Assembly: GCA_963756365.1 (NCBI GenBank)
Contig: CAVWNF010000003.1
Span: 1,426,001 to 1,490,000 of the forward strand
DNA from: WHTI01 sp963756365
GTDB lineage: Bacteria > Actinomycetota > CADDZG01 > WHSQ01
Reading direction: 5' to 3'
DNA: 64,000 bases
The notes under the pieces: model-generated
What the model was told of the DNA's origin: nothing
What the model saw: the letters and a program-made list of their open reading frames with translations, nothing else
The model's database searches: none
Shown here: positions 26,258 to 35,594 of the stretch, in pieces
Layout of the letters: the number at the start of each line of letters is the position of its first letter
How positions within the stretch are numbered: the first letter of the stretch is position 1
Made by a program: the position numbers and the translations under genes

Positions 26258-26603
26258 TCGTAGGGTCCTCTTTGCGGATCGTGTACAGGATCTCCTCGAT
26301 CCGCTCGGCTTGCTCGGGACCCTCGTCGCGGACGAAGGTCAATTCGGGGAGATACCTGAGTCTCACTTGGCGGCCGATCTCGGCGCGCAGGAACGGTTTG
26401 GCGCTTTCCAACCCCTCCATCGTGTCCGCCTGCTCGTCCGCGGTGCCAAGCACGGACACGAAGACGCGCGCCGACCTGAGATCGGGCGTCACTCGAACCG
26501 CGGTCACCGTGACGAAACCGATGCGCGGGTCCTTGAGTGTCTGTATGGCCTCCCCCAGGATCTCCCGGGCGACCTTCTGGACCTTCTCGGTCCTCTGGCT
26601 CAT
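26250..26603 (-). CDS. rbfA: Ribosome-binding factor A
   Basis: The 117-residue protein has the single KH-like fold of RbfA, with IQTLKDPRIGFVTVTAVRVTPDLRSARVFVS and a final LRYLPELTFVRDEGPEQAERIEEIL segment. It helps mature the 16S rRNA 5' end of the small subunit. It lies eight bases after the DUF503 gene and overlaps nrnA, as expected for the nusA-infB-rbfA operon. Confidence 0.94.
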   Translation of the reverse strand: MSQRTEKVQKVAREILGEAIQTLKDPRIGFVTVTAVRVTPDLRSARVFVSVLGTADEQADTMEGLESAKPFLRAEIGRQVRLRYLPELTFVRDEGPEQAERIEEILYTIRKEDPTSE

Positions 26604-26610
26604 GAACTAC

Positions 26611-26913
26611 TCACAGATCCTCCATAGATACGTGTTCGGTCCAGCGATCGACGATGTCGGCGCGACCGGCGATCACCTTCTCGATGGTGCGTTCGACCTG
26701 ATCGAGGACCCTCTGGCAATGGTCCATCGACCCTGAAACGACGCTCACACCGAGGACGGATCGCTGCCAGAGATCCTGATGATCCACCTCGGCGATGGAG
26801 GCGCTGAAGCGCTTGTTCACGACATCCACCACCGATCTCAGCACCTGGCGTTTGTCCTTCAGCGACCCAGAGGCCGAGAGGAACAACTCGTAGCGCCCCA
26901 GCCCGATGAACAT
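26611..26913 (-). CDS. DUF503 family protein
   Basis: This 100-residue protein matches DUF503 (YlxP), a small conserved protein typically encoded between infB and rbfA. The visible family features are SLKDKRQVLRSVVDVV and RFSASIAEVDHQDLWQ. Its molecular role is not established; the constant placement suggests ribosome assembly or translation. The ATG is nine bases after the infB stop. Confidence 0.9.
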   Translation of the reverse strand: MFIGLGRYELFLSASGSLKDKRQVLRSVVDVVNKRFSASIAEVDHQDLWQRSVLGVSVVSGSMDHCQRVLDQVERTIEKVIAGRADIVDRWTEHVSMEDL

Positions 26914-26922
26914 CGGAGCGAC

Positions 26923-29157
26923 CTATCGCGAAACTTCCTGGACCTCGAACGCCTGGATGACGTCGCCTTCCTTGAAGTCCTGATAGTTCTCGATCCCGAT
27001 ACCGCATTCGTAGCCGGCCGCAACCTCGCGCACATCGTCCTTGAACCGCCGGATGGTCGCGACCGTCGATTCGTAGACGACGGTGCCATCCCTCACGAGT
27101 CGAACCTGGGCGTTCCGCTTGATGACTCCCTCGGTAACCATGCAACCGGCCGCGAGCCCGACACGAGGAACCTTGAACGTCGCACGCACCTCGGCCTGCC
27201 CGATCGGAACCTCGCGCAGCTCTGGCCCCAATAGACCCTTCGCCGCGTTCTCGATGTCCTGGACGGCTTGGTAGATCACCCGGTAGGTCCGGATGTCGAC
27301 GCCAGCTTCTTCTGCCATCGGACGAGCTTGGGCGGTCGGAACGACGTTGAACCCGATCACGATCGCCTGCGATGCTTCCGCGAGGGTCACGTCGTTCTCG
27401 GTGATCGCTCCAGCACCCTTACGGACCACGTTGATCGACACCAGTGTTTGATCGAGCTTCTCGAACTGACCAGCAAGGGCCTCAACCGAGCCCTGCGTGT
27501 CTGCCTTGAGCAGGACGTTCAGCTCTGGGATCTCGCCCTCGCGCGTTGCCGCCAACAAGCCAGCGAGCGAGACGGCGCGCTGGGACACGTTCTCGGCCTC
27601 ACGGACGTGATGTTCACGTTCAGCAGCGATGTCGCGCGCCTCGCGTTCATCCTCAAGAGCCCTGAAATCGTCTCCCGCTCCTGGCAGCGACTGCCACCCG
27701 AGGATCTGTACCGGCTGGCCAGGACTGGCGGTTGCAACCTGCTCGCCGTTCTCGTTGAGCATCGCTCGGACGCGACCCCACGCGGGGCCCGCCAGGATCG
27801 GATCACCTTCGTACAAGGTTCCGCGCTGCACGAGCACGGTCGCCACCGGGCCACGACCCTTGTCGAGGTGCGCTTCGATAACGACCCCGCGCGCCAGTGC
27901 CTCGGCGTTCGCCTTCAGGTCGAGTTGCACGTCGGAGGTCAGCAGGATCATCTCGAGCAGTTGGTCGATGTTCTCTGACTTCTTCGCAGAGACGTCCACG
28001 AACACCGTTTCGCCGCCCCACTCTTCCGGCAAGAGGTCGTAATCGGAGAGTTGCTGACGAACCCGTGTCGGATCCGCGCCTTCCTTGTCCATCTTGTTCA
28101 CGGCTACGACCAGGGGCACCTTCGCTGCCTTGATGTGATCGATCGCTTCGATCGTCTGGGGCTTGACCCCATCGTCGGCCGCCACCACGAGGATCGCGAT
28201 ATCGGTGACCTGGGCCCCGCGGGCTCGCATAGCAGTGAAAGCTTCGTGACCAGGGGTGTCGATGAAAGTGATCTCACGCCCATCGTGCTTCACCTGGTAC
28301 GCACCGATGTGCTGTGTGATGCCTCCGGCCTCACCTGAGGCAACGTTCGCCCGCCGGATGACGTCGAGGATCGAGGTCTTCCCGTGGTCGACGTGACCCA
28401 TGACCGTGATGACCGGGGGTCGATCGACGAACTCGACACCCTCGTCCTCCTCGGCCAGATCCTCGTCGAGTTCCTCTTCGTCCTGTCCCGGGTCCACGAT
28501 CTGCACCGCGGTGCCGAGTTCCTCCGCCGCGAGCATGACGGCCTCGTCGCTCATCGATTGTGTGAGCGTCATCATCTCGCCCGCCGCGATCAGTATCTTC
28601 ACGACTTCCTGGCCCGGGATCTCGAGCTTCTCCGCGAAGTCCTTCACGGTGATCCCTCGGTGGACCTTCACGGTCTCGCCAGCAGCAGCGGGAGCTTCCG
28701 GCTGCGGCTCGGCTTCGGCCTCGGCCTTCTCCGCCACCGGGGCTGGCGCAGCCTTCGGAGCTTCTGGCTTCGGCTCCGCCTTCGGAGCTTCAACCTTCGG
28801 TTCCGCAGCTTTCGGCGCAGCCTTGGACTCCGTCTTCTTGGGCTCTGCCTTCGGGGCGGCCTTCTTAGGAGTGGGAGCTGCCGCCTTCTTGGGCTCGACT
28901 TTCTTGGGCTCAGCCTTCGGGGCGGCCTTCTTCGGTGTTGGAGCCGCCGCCTTCTTGGGCTCGGCCTTCTTCGGGGCTGCTTTCTTTGCGGGTGCCTTCT
29001 TCTTGCCGATGTCGGACTTCACCTTGTCGGCAACCTCAGGGGTGATCGTGGACGCGTGGCTTTTGACCGCCTCGCCGATCTTCTCGAGGTGGGCCAGAAC
29101 GTCTTTGGATGAAAGTCCGAGCTCTTTCGCTAGCTCGTGGACCCTGGGGTTCGCCAT
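26923..29157 (-). CDS. infB: Translation initiation factor IF-2
   Basis: The 744-residue GTPase has an N-terminal IF2_N helix bundle, a Lys/Ala/Pro repeat linker (about 50-160), a second IF2_N domain and the G domain. G1 is GHVDHGKTS at 254-262, followed by DTPGHEAFTAMRARG and NKMDKE. Beta-barrel domains and the fMet-tRNA-binding C terminus follow. It places initiator tRNA on the 30S subunit. Only 30 bases separate it from nusA: the ylxR gene usually found between them is absent. Confidence 0.96.
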   Translation of the reverse strand: MANPRVHELAKELGLSSKDVLAHLEKIGEAVKSHASTITPEVADKVKSDIGKKKAPAKKAAPKKAEPKKAAAPTPKKAAPKAEPKKVEPKKAAAPTPKKAAPKAEPKKTESKAAPKAAEPKVEAPKAEPKPEAPKAAPAPVAEKAEAEAEPQPEAPAAAGETVKVHRGITVKDFAEKLEIPGQEVVKILIAAGEMMTLTQSMSDEAVMLAAEELGTAVQIVDPGQDEEELDEDLAEEDEGVEFVDRPPVITVMGHVDHGKTSILDVIRRANVASGEAGGITQHIGAYQVKHDGREITFIDTPGHEAFTAMRARGAQVTDIAILVVAADDGVKPQTIEAIDHIKAAKVPLVVAVNKMDKEGADPTRVRQQLSDYDLLPEEWGGETVFVDVSAKKSENIDQLLEMILLTSDVQLDLKANAEALARGVVIEAHLDKGRGPVATVLVQRGTLYEGDPILAGPAWGRVRAMLNENGEQVATASPGQPVQILGWQSLPGAGDDFRALEDEREARDIAAEREHHVREAENVSQRAVSLAGLLAATREGEIPELNVLLKADTQGSVEALAGQFEKLDQTLVSINVVRKGAGAITENDVTLAEASQAIVIGFNVVPTAQARPMAEEAGVDIRTYRVIYQAVQDIENAAKGLLGPELREVPIGQAEVRATFKVPRVGLAAGCMVTEGVIKRNAQVRLVRDGTVVYESTVATIRRFKDDVREVAAGYECGIGIENYQDFKEGDVIQAFEVQEVSR

Positions 29158-29187
29158 TCTTTCCTTTCCTTGCTCAGTCTCGAAATC

Positions 29188-30348
29188 CTAGTCGCCCGTT
29201 GGCTCGGCACCTTCGGCCGCGTCCTGCTCGGCCGGGGACTCGCCCGTTGCAGCCGGCTCGGCAGCGATCGATGTTTCCTCGACGGCGGCTTCGGTCTCGC
29301 TGACCTCAGCCTCCGCTTCGGTTTCCTCGGGAGCCTCTGCCGCGGCGGCTTCCGTCTGGGCGGTCCTCATCTGCGCTTCGGACTTGATATCTACCCTCAA
29401 TCCCGTGAGGCGGGCGGCGAGGCGAGCGTTCTGGCCCTCCTTGCCGATGGCCAGAGACAACTGATGGTCGGGGACCACCACGAGTGCGGTCTGACCGTCC
29501 TCCTGGAGGATCACCTCTTTGGCCTTGGCTGGCGACAGCGCGTTCTTGACGAACTCTGATTGGTCATCGACCCACGGGATGATGTCGATCTTCTCGCCGT
29601 GGAGTTCGTTGGTGACCATGCGGACCCGCGAGCCCTTCGATCCAACGCAGGCACCGACCGCGTCCACGTTGCGGTCGTTCGAAACGACTGCAACCTTGGA
29701 ACGATGTCCTGGCTCGCGAGCGACACCCTTGATCTCGACGATGCCGTCCAGGATCTCGGGTACCTCGAGTTCGAAGAGTCGTTTGATGAGCCCCGGGTGA
29801 GTGCGCGACACGATGATCTGAGGGCCGCGCGCCGACTTCCTCACCTCGACGATGTAGGCCTTCAACCTGGCTCCGTGTTCGTAGCGTTCGTGCGGGATCT
29901 GCTCGGACGGCGGCATCAGCGCCTCGGTCTTGCCAAGGTCGAGGATCGTGTATCGGTGATCCTGCTGCTGCACGATCCCCGTGACGATGTCTCCCTCGCG
30001 ACCCGAGTACTCGCCGAAGGTCAGGTCCCGCTCGGCCTCACGGAGGCGCTGGAGGATGACCTGCTTAGCGGTTTGCGCAGCGATCCGACCGAAGTCAGCG
30101 GGCGTGTCCTCCCACTCCTTCAGGACAGTGACCTCTTCGGTCTCGTCGTCTACCTCTATGTCCTGGGCAAAGACGGTTACGTCGCCGCCCTCGCGTTCGA
30201 TGACGGCACGGGCACCGCGCGTCTCGTCCGCGTTGGTCATCCGAAGGTAAGCAGACGCGAGCGCCTTCTCGATAGCCTCGACAACAGTGTCGAACGAGAT
30301 CCCACGCTCGCGCTCGAGCTCCCTCAATGAATCCATCGGGATCTTCAT
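29188..30348 (-). CDS. nusA: Transcription termination/antitermination protein NusA
   Basis: The protein has the NusA order: N-terminal RNAP-binding domain, S1 domain (GREGDIVTGIVQQQDHRYTI), and two KH domains ending near residue 325. A Glu/Ala-rich acidic tail replaces the AR repeats of proteobacteria. It modulates pausing, termination and rRNA antitermination. I set the start at 30348, with AGGA seven bases upstream and an ATGA overlap with the rimP stop; the in-frame ATG at 30369 lacks a ribosome binding site. Confidence 0.95.
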   Translation of the reverse strand: MKIPMDSLRELERERGISFDTVVEAIEKALASAYLRMTNADETRGARAVIEREGGDVTVFAQDIEVDDETEEVTVLKEWEDTPADFGRIAAQTAKQVILQRLREAERDLTFGEYSGREGDIVTGIVQQQDHRYTILDLGKTEALMPPSEQIPHERYEHGARLKAYIVEVRKSARGPQIIVSRTHPGLIKRLFELEVPEILDGIVEIKGVAREPGHRSKVAVVSNDRNVDAVGACVGSKGSRVRMVTNELHGEKIDIIPWVDDQSEFVKNALSPAKAKEVILQEDGQTALVVVPDHQLSLAIGKEGQNARLAARLTGLRVDIKSEAQMRTAQTEAAAAEAPEETEAEAEVSETEAAVEETSIAAEPAATGESPAEQDAAEGAEPTGD

Positions 30349-30818
30349 GGCTTGTCCTTTCCCTTCCATTCGAAAATCGTTCGTGCGGACTTGATCTCTG
30401 CGAGCGGCACCGCCACCTGGCCCGCGGTGCTTTCGATCGTCACCGAGGTTTCGTCGGCGTCATCGATCACCCCGTCGATCCGGTGGCTTGCGCCGATCAG
30501 CGGTTCCTTCGTCTTAACGGTCACGTGCGAGCCCTTGCAGAGGGCGAAATGCTCCGGCCTCTTCAGGGACCTCTCCAGCCCGGGCGACGAGACCTCAAGC
30601 ACGTACCTGCCCTCGATCGGATCCTTCAGATCGAGGGCACGTGACATCTCGTTCGAGACATCCGCGACGGTGTCTAGATCGACACCCCCATCGGCGTCCA
30701 CGTAGACCCTGAGCACAGCGGATCCGGGACGTCCGGTCATCTCGATATCCCAAAGCCTGAGGGAGTGACGGCGAACGATCGCCTCGGCGAGGTCTCGGAC
30801 CTCTTCGAGAGCTGGCAT
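30345..30818 (-). CDS. rimP: Ribosome maturation factor RimP
   Basis: The 157-residue protein has RimP features: an N-terminal alpha/beta domain (LWDIEMTGRPGSAVLRVYVD, with ALDLKDPIEGRYVLEVSSPGLERSL) and a C-terminal SH3-like barrel. It assists 30S assembly. It is the first gene of the rimP-nusA-infB-DUF503-rbfA-nrnA-truB-ribF string. GGGAGG lies just before its ATG and a hairpin that may be an attenuator or terminator lies 19 bases upstream. Confidence 0.92.
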   Translation of the reverse strand: MPALEEVRDLAEAIVRRHSLRLWDIEMTGRPGSAVLRVYVDADGGVDLDTVADVSNEMSRALDLKDPIEGRYVLEVSSPGLERSLKRPEHFALCKGSHVTVKTKEPLIGASHRIDGVIDDADETSVTIESTAGQVAVPLAEIKSARTIFEWKGKDKP

Positions 30819-30836
30819 CCGGCCTCCCTCATGAAT

Positions 30837-30861
30837 GAAGCCCCTCCGTCCGAGGGGCTTC
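30837..30861. terminator. Strong hairpin between rimP and the bL37-like gene
   Basis: A perfect 10-bp inverted repeat (GAAGCCCCTC / GAGGGGCTTC) with a 5-base loop lies in the rimP leader. Neither side has a clear U-tract, so it may end ispG transcription weakly, or act as an attenuator or mRNA-stabilising stem for rimP. Confidence 0.5.
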
Positions 30862-30982
30862 GCTTCCTATCGTTCCCGGCGGTTCACGTACACTGGTCGC
30901 CACTGTTCGTCACAAGCCGCCCGGCAGGTCGAAACAACCCTGCTCAGGGCGTAAACCAGAGTAGCAGATGGAGGAGATATCG

Positions 30983-31063
30983 ATGGCTAAGAAAGGGCGC
31001 AAGCGCCGGGCACGCCGCAAGAACAAAGCTAATCACGGCAAGCGACCAAACGCCGGCCGCTAG
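30983..31063 (+). CDS. Putative 50S ribosomal protein bL37 (26 residues)
   Basis: A tiny plus-strand gene in the rimP-ispG gap encodes a very basic protein starting MAKKGRKRRARRK and ending NHGKRPNAGR. From memory, this closely resembles bL37, the about 24-residue protein found in mycobacterial 50S structures, with a shared KANHGKRPN core. GGAGGAG lies six bases before the ATG, an ideal ribosome binding site. The gene is antisense to its neighbours and probably has its own promoter; a TACACT hexamer near 30889-30894 could be the -10. It is far below normal gene-calling length cutoffs. Confidence 0.78.
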   Translation: MAKKGRKRRARRKNKANHGKRPNAGR

Positions 31064-31073
31064 GTTCCGAGAA

Positions 31074-32243
31074 CTACTCCGGAGGAGGCCCCATGCCGAT
31101 CGGCACGATCGGCTCCTGCCTCCGCCCGGCCCCCTTGACCACAGTCACACCATCGCCTTCGGCGGTCCCCGAGGCCCTGATCTCCGCGGCCACCCGTTCG
31201 GCTTCCTCGATGAGGGCATCGACCAAGCGGTCATGAGGCACCCAGCCGATCTGCTTGCCCTTCGAGAATAGGAGTCCCCGCCCGGGACCAGCCGCGATCC
31301 CGATGTCCGCATCGCGCGCTTCGCCCGGGCCGTTCACCTCGCAGCCCATCACTGCGATCTGCATGGGCGGCAGGTCCATCTTCTCGATCCTGGCCTCGAC
31401 CTCGTTAGCCAACTCGAAGACATCCAGTTCGGCTCGACCGCAGGAGGGACAGGCGACGAAGTCGAATCCGTCTTCCCTGAGCCCGAGGGTCTTCAGGATC
31501 TGTTTCCCGAGTTTGACCTCTTCGACGGGGTCGGCGGTGAGCGACACCCTGATCGTGTCCCCGATGCCTTCAGCCAACAGCGTCCCGAGCCCGATCGCGG
31601 ACTTCACCACACCCTGCTTCGGGGTTCCTGCCTCGGTCACTCCGAGGTGCAACGGAACGTCGGTCCGGGTCGCCAAGAGTCGGTACGCATCGATCATCTC
31701 CGGGACGTTCTGATGCTTGACCGACACCTTGATGTCCTCGAACCCGTGCTCGGAGAGCAGCGAGATCTCGTACAGGGCGCTCTCGACCAAGGCTTCGGCC
31801 GTGGGGCGCCCGTACTTCGCAACGAGTTTCTTGTCGAGGCTCCCGGCGTTGACCCCGATCCGGATAGGTATGCCTCGTTCCTTGGCGGCGTCCGCCACTT
31901 CCTTGATGTGCTTCGGGTTGCGCATGTTCCCCGGGTTGAGCCGGAGTCCGTGCACCCCGGCCTCGATCGCCATCATCGCTAGGCGAACCGAGAAGTGGAT
32001 GTCGGCGATTATCGGGACTCCACCCTCTTGAGCGATCGTCGGAAGAGCCTTTGCGTCGCCTTCATGAGGCACCGCGACCCTGACGATGTCGGCTCCCTGG
32101 GTGGCAAGGGCATGAACCTGGATCAGCGTGGCGGAGATATCTTCCGTCTTGGTAGTCGTCATCGACTGGATCGACACCGGCGCGTCGCCACCGACCGCGA
32201 CTTTGCCGACATGGATCTGCCGTGACTTACGTCTCTCGTACAT
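31074..32243 (-). CDS. ispG: 4-hydroxy-3-methylbut-2-en-1-yl diphosphate synthase
   Basis: The 389-residue protein has the TIM barrel (SIQSMTTTKTEDI, LRLNPGNMRNPKHI) and the C-terminal Fe-S domain with CPSCGR and GCEVNGPGEA supplying the 4Fe-4S ligands. It makes HMBPP in the MEP isoprenoid pathway. It lies in the order ispG-rseP-dxr, which is common in Actinobacteria, so two MEP genes flank the site-2 protease. The start matches the family N terminus. Confidence 0.95.
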   Translation of the reverse strand: MYERRKSRQIHVGKVAVGGDAPVSIQSMTTTKTEDISATLIQVHALATQGADIVRVAVPHEGDAKALPTIAQEGGVPIIADIHFSVRLAMMAIEAGVHGLRLNPGNMRNPKHIKEVADAAKERGIPIRIGVNAGSLDKKLVAKYGRPTAEALVESALYEISLLSEHGFEDIKVSVKHQNVPEMIDAYRLLATRTDVPLHLGVTEAGTPKQGVVKSAIGLGTLLAEGIGDTIRVSLTADPVEEVKLGKQILKTLGLREDGFDFVACPSCGRAELDVFELANEVEARIEKMDLPPMQIAVMGCEVNGPGEARDADIGIAAGPGRGLLFSKGKQIGWVPHDRLVDALIEEAERVAAEIRASGTAEGDGVTVVKGAGRRQEPIVPIGMGPPPE

Positions 32244-32323
32244 CGGACCAGTCTAGGTGGGCCCCGCTCCTACCCGAGCGTCCGAGCCAGAACCACACAG
32301 AATCTCCACCCGGCCAGGCCAGG

Positions 32324-32420
32324 GTCTCGACGATCCGCCAACAGATGGGAACCAGCGGGGACTCGATGCCAGGTTAACGCGCACGGATCCAGAAGCGGAT
32401 CGTCTCGACGATCCGCCAAC
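32324..32420. repeat. 19-bp direct repeat plus palindrome downstream of rseP
   Basis: GTCTCGACGATCCGCCAAC occurs at 32324-32342 and again at 32402-32420, where it touches the rseP stop codon. The second copy forms the right arm of a 10+10 bp palindrome (GCGGATCGTC, TC, GACGATCCGC) at 32395-32416. The stem directly after the stop codon may act as a terminator or mRNA end. The rest of the 176-base ispG-rseP gap shows no gene. Confidence 0.55.
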
Positions 32421-33609
32421 TAGAACGGCGATTCGATCGGGCGCGCGATGTCCAGGTAGAGAACCGCCAGAAACAGCAGGACGAAGAAGGCGATCACGCC
32501 GGCTGCCACTGGGATCAGCTTGCGGACGTCAACCTCGCGGCCGGTCACCTTCTCGTAGGCCAAGACCAGGAGATGCCCGCCGTCCAGGGGTGGCAGCGGG
32601 AGCAGATTCATGATCCCGATGAAGACCGTAAAGGCGGCGACCATCCCGATGAAGTCGAGGTACTGGCCGGAACTCACGGTTTCGCCAGCGAAGCGACTGG
32701 CCCCCACCAGTCCGATGGCCCCCGTCGGGTCCCTCTCGGCCGACCCGGTGACCTGGGCCCAGAAGTCGCTGTCGAAGACCGTTCCGAAGACCTTGCCGAT
32801 GCCCTTGAAAGACAACGTGGTGAGAGTCCAGGTCTCGCTCCCCCCACGCCCGATCGCACCGAGCAACGATTCACGCTCGTACTCCGGGGCCGGGGCGACC
32901 CCGAGGAACCCTCCGGTCGTCTCCCCCTCACGCGGAGTGCGGACATCGGCACCTGGCGGCGCGTAGTCGATGATCGTGCCGTCCAGAGCGAACAAGCCGG
33001 TTCCCAAGGTGAAGGTCTCCGTCCGCGACTCTCCATCTCGTTCGATCTCGAAAGTGACCGCGTCACCCGGATGAGCCTGGATGTACGCACGGATCTCGCC
33101 CCAGGTATCGGTATCGGCATCGGCACTCCCTCGATCCCAACGATCTCGTCGCCCGGACTCAGGTCGGCACTTGCCGCGGGAGTCTCTTCTCCCCCGAGGC
33201 TGGAGGTCACGTTCTGGATCGTGGTGGTCGCCTCGCCCGTGGGAAAGCCGATCGTGAGGAACGCGATCGTGAGAAGCAGGAACGCGACCACGAAGTGGGT
33301 GGCGGAACCCGCCACCAGCACGATCGCTCTCTGCCACTTCGGCTTGTTGGCATACGCCCGCGGTTGGTCCTCCGGAGCGATCTCCTCATAGGGATTCATC
33401 CCAACGATCTTCACGAACCCACCGAGAGGCAGGGCTTTGATCCCGTACTCGATCTCGCCCTTGTGCTTCGACCACACGGTCGGGCCGAATCCAACGAAGT
33501 ACTTCGTAACCTTGAAGTCGAAGAACCGCGCGGTGAAGAAGTGCCCGGACTCGTGGATCATCACGACGACCAGGATCGAGAACGCGAACAGAACGATGCC
33601 GAGTGTCAC
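32420..33609 (-). CDS. rseP: RseP/site-2 family zinc metalloprotease (frameshifted)
   Basis: The N-terminal part has the HExxH-type motif MIHESGHFF in the first membrane helix; the C-terminal part has the second ligand motif NLLPLPPLDGGH and the last helices. A PDZ domain lies between. The two parts are in different frames, with the break at about 33105-33130, inside GATACC-type repeats. The length of 1190 bases is one short of a multiple of three, so one base is lost or two are gained. Site-2 proteases cleave anti-sigma factors in the membrane. Neighbours dxr and ispG are the usual ones, so this is probably an assembly error, not a dead gene. Confidence 0.87.
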
Positions 33610-34733
33610 AGAGGTCCTCCAGGAGATGAGGGGGTCCCGACACCCCGGTGTGAGATGAGGGAGCGAGCCTCGTCGCGCGCCCAGGCATCGGCCTCCAGCA
33701 CGTCTTCTAGGACCGTTGCGTCGAGCGATCCGTGTTTGGCGAGGACATCCGTCGTGACACCCGTGATGTCGGCGAACCCGAGTCCGCCCGCAAGGAACGC
33801 CTCGACGGCGATCTCGTTCGCCGCGTTCAACGCGGCCGGGTAGGTGCCGCCCTTCCTGCCAGCTTCGTATGCGAGATCGAGGGCCGGGAAACGTTCCCTA
33901 TCCACAGGTTCGAAATCGAGACTTCCGATGTCCGCAAGGTCGATCCGGCGAGCACCGCTGGGGAGACGCTCCGGGAACGACAGCGCGGACTGGATCGGGA
34001 TCCTCATGTCTGCGGGCGCCGCCTGCTGCACCATCGATCCATCGACGAAGCATGCGATCCCATGCACGATCGACTGCGGGTGAACCACGACATCTATCTG
34101 GTCGTACGAGAACCCGAAGAGGAAGTGTGCCTCGATCACTTCGAGGCCCTTGTTCATCAGCGTCGCTGAATCGATCGTGATCTTTGGTCCCATCTCCCAG
34201 GTCGGATGGGCGAGGGCCTCATCGGGAGTGATGCCATCGAGACTCGTCCGCGTTCGGAAAGGACCTCCCGAGGCCGTGAGGATGATCCGTTCTACGGTCT
34301 CAAGGTCCCTCCCGGAGAGACATTGGGCTATGGCCGCATGCTCGGAATCGACCGCCTCGACCCGCGCTCCTCCGGCCGCGGCGGCCGCGAGGCACAACTC
34401 TCCTCCAGCGACGAGACTTTCTTTGTTCGCCAGAGCGAGCGTCTTGCCAGCCGTGAGTGCAGCCAGAGAGGCGCGCAGTCCCGCGGCCCCAACGATCGCG
34501 TTCAGAACGATGTCCGCGTCGTCCAGCCTCGCGAGTTCGATGCCCTCATCTGCGCCGACCGCCGTCCTCGTGACGCCGAACTCGGCGGCCTGCGACTCGA
34601 GGGTGTCTACATCGCTCCCGACCGCCAGACCGACTACCTCGAAACGTTCTGGGTTCGCGCGAACAACGTCGAGGGCCTGACGACCGATCGAGCCGGACGA
34701 ACCGAGGATGACGATGCGGAGGCGTTCTCTCAC
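33606..34733 (-). CDS. dxr: 1-deoxy-D-xylulose 5-phosphate reductoisomerase
   Basis: The 375-residue enzyme begins RERLRIVILGSSGSIGRQALDVV, the NADPH-binding start of DXR. It keeps NKESLVAGG, VDSEHAAIAQCL and the TASGGPFR and MGPKITIDSATLMNKGLE motifs of the metal and substrate sites. It commits DXP to the MEP isoprenoid pathway. I use the GTG at 34733, since the open frame upstream has no family similarity. It lies 25 bases after cdsA and overlaps the rseP start by four bases. Confidence 0.94.
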   Translation of the reverse strand: MRERLRIVILGSSGSIGRQALDVVRANPERFEVVGLAVGSDVDTLESQAAEFGVTRTAVGADEGIELARLDDADIVLNAIVGAAGLRASLAALTAGKTLALANKESLVAGGELCLAAAAAGGARVEAVDSEHAAIAQCLSGRDLETVERIILTASGGPFRTRTSLDGITPDEALAHPTWEMGPKITIDSATLMNKGLEVIEAHFLFGFSYDQIDVVVHPQSIVHGIACFVDGSMVQQAAPADMRIPIQSALSFPERLPSGARRIDLADIGSLDFEPVDRERFPALDLAYEAGRKGGTYPAALNAANEIAVEAFLAGGLGFADITGVTTDVLAKHGSLDATVLEDVLEADAWARDEARSLISHRGVGTPSSPGGPL

Positions 34734-34758
34734 GGATGCGATTGTCGCAGCCTCTCGC

Positions 34759-35587
34759 CTATACGACGACGAAGTGAAGGTAGAGGAAGACGCTCGGTGC
34801 GCAGAAGATGATCGCGTCGATCCGATCGAGCATCCCGCCGTGACCCGGAAGCATCCGCCCCGAATCCTTGATGCCCAGTTCGCGCTTGACCAGCGACTCC
34901 GAGAGATCACCGATCGGGGCCAGCACTCCGATGATCGCCCCCATGCCGATGCCGTGGACCACGCCGATCACGTCGATCAACGCCCCGAACGCGGCCCCCA
35001 CACCAAGAGCGACGACGAGGCCGCCGATCATCCCCTCCCAAGACTTGTTGGGCGAGATCGACGGCGCCAGCTTGTGCCGCCCGAGGCTCGTTCCGATGAA
35101 GAACGCTCCGATGTCATCGGCAGCGGTGATGAGGACGTGTGCGGTCAGCACCGCCACACCGGATCTGAGCGTCAACATCGACACCGCTCCGACTCCCCCG
35201 CCGCCGATCCAGAAGATCGCCCATCAGTGTCCACGCAACGTCACTCGCTGGTGTCGGTCCGCGCCCCGGTCGCATCGCCAGGACGAACGTAAGAACGATC
35301 ACCACGACCGCTCCGACCGCTATGTACCCGGGTTCGTTCGGCCTGAAGTACGCCGGCAGCGTCAGGGCCAACACCCCAAGGGGAGCCATCGCGGTGATGT
35401 TCCGTCGCCCCGAACCACGGACCGCGATCAACAGCTCGAGGCACGCCAGCGTGACAACCGTGGTGGCGACCCAGAAGAACGCGGTCGCGCCGACGAACAT
35501 CGCGCCCAGCAACAGGATGAGCAGGGCGATCGCGGTGGCGATCGCTTGCGGAAGGTTGCGACCGCCGGAAGCGGCCTGTTCAGGCAT
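34759..35587 (-). CDS. cdsA: Phosphatidate cytidylyltransferase (frameshifted)
   Basis: The first part is a chain of membrane helices starting MPEQAASGGRN. The second part, in another frame, holds the catalytic CDP-DAG synthase signature (ADDIGAFFIGTSLGRHKLAP, SPNKSWEG and a KRELGIKDSGRMLPGHGGMLDRID stretch). The break is at GGG on the minus strand (35220-35222): removing one G restores a WTLMAIFWIGGG reading into the second part. The length of 829 bases is one over a multiple of three, which agrees. The enzyme makes CDP-diacylglycerol for phospholipids. Confidence 0.88.
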
Positions 35588-35594
35588 GGAGAGC

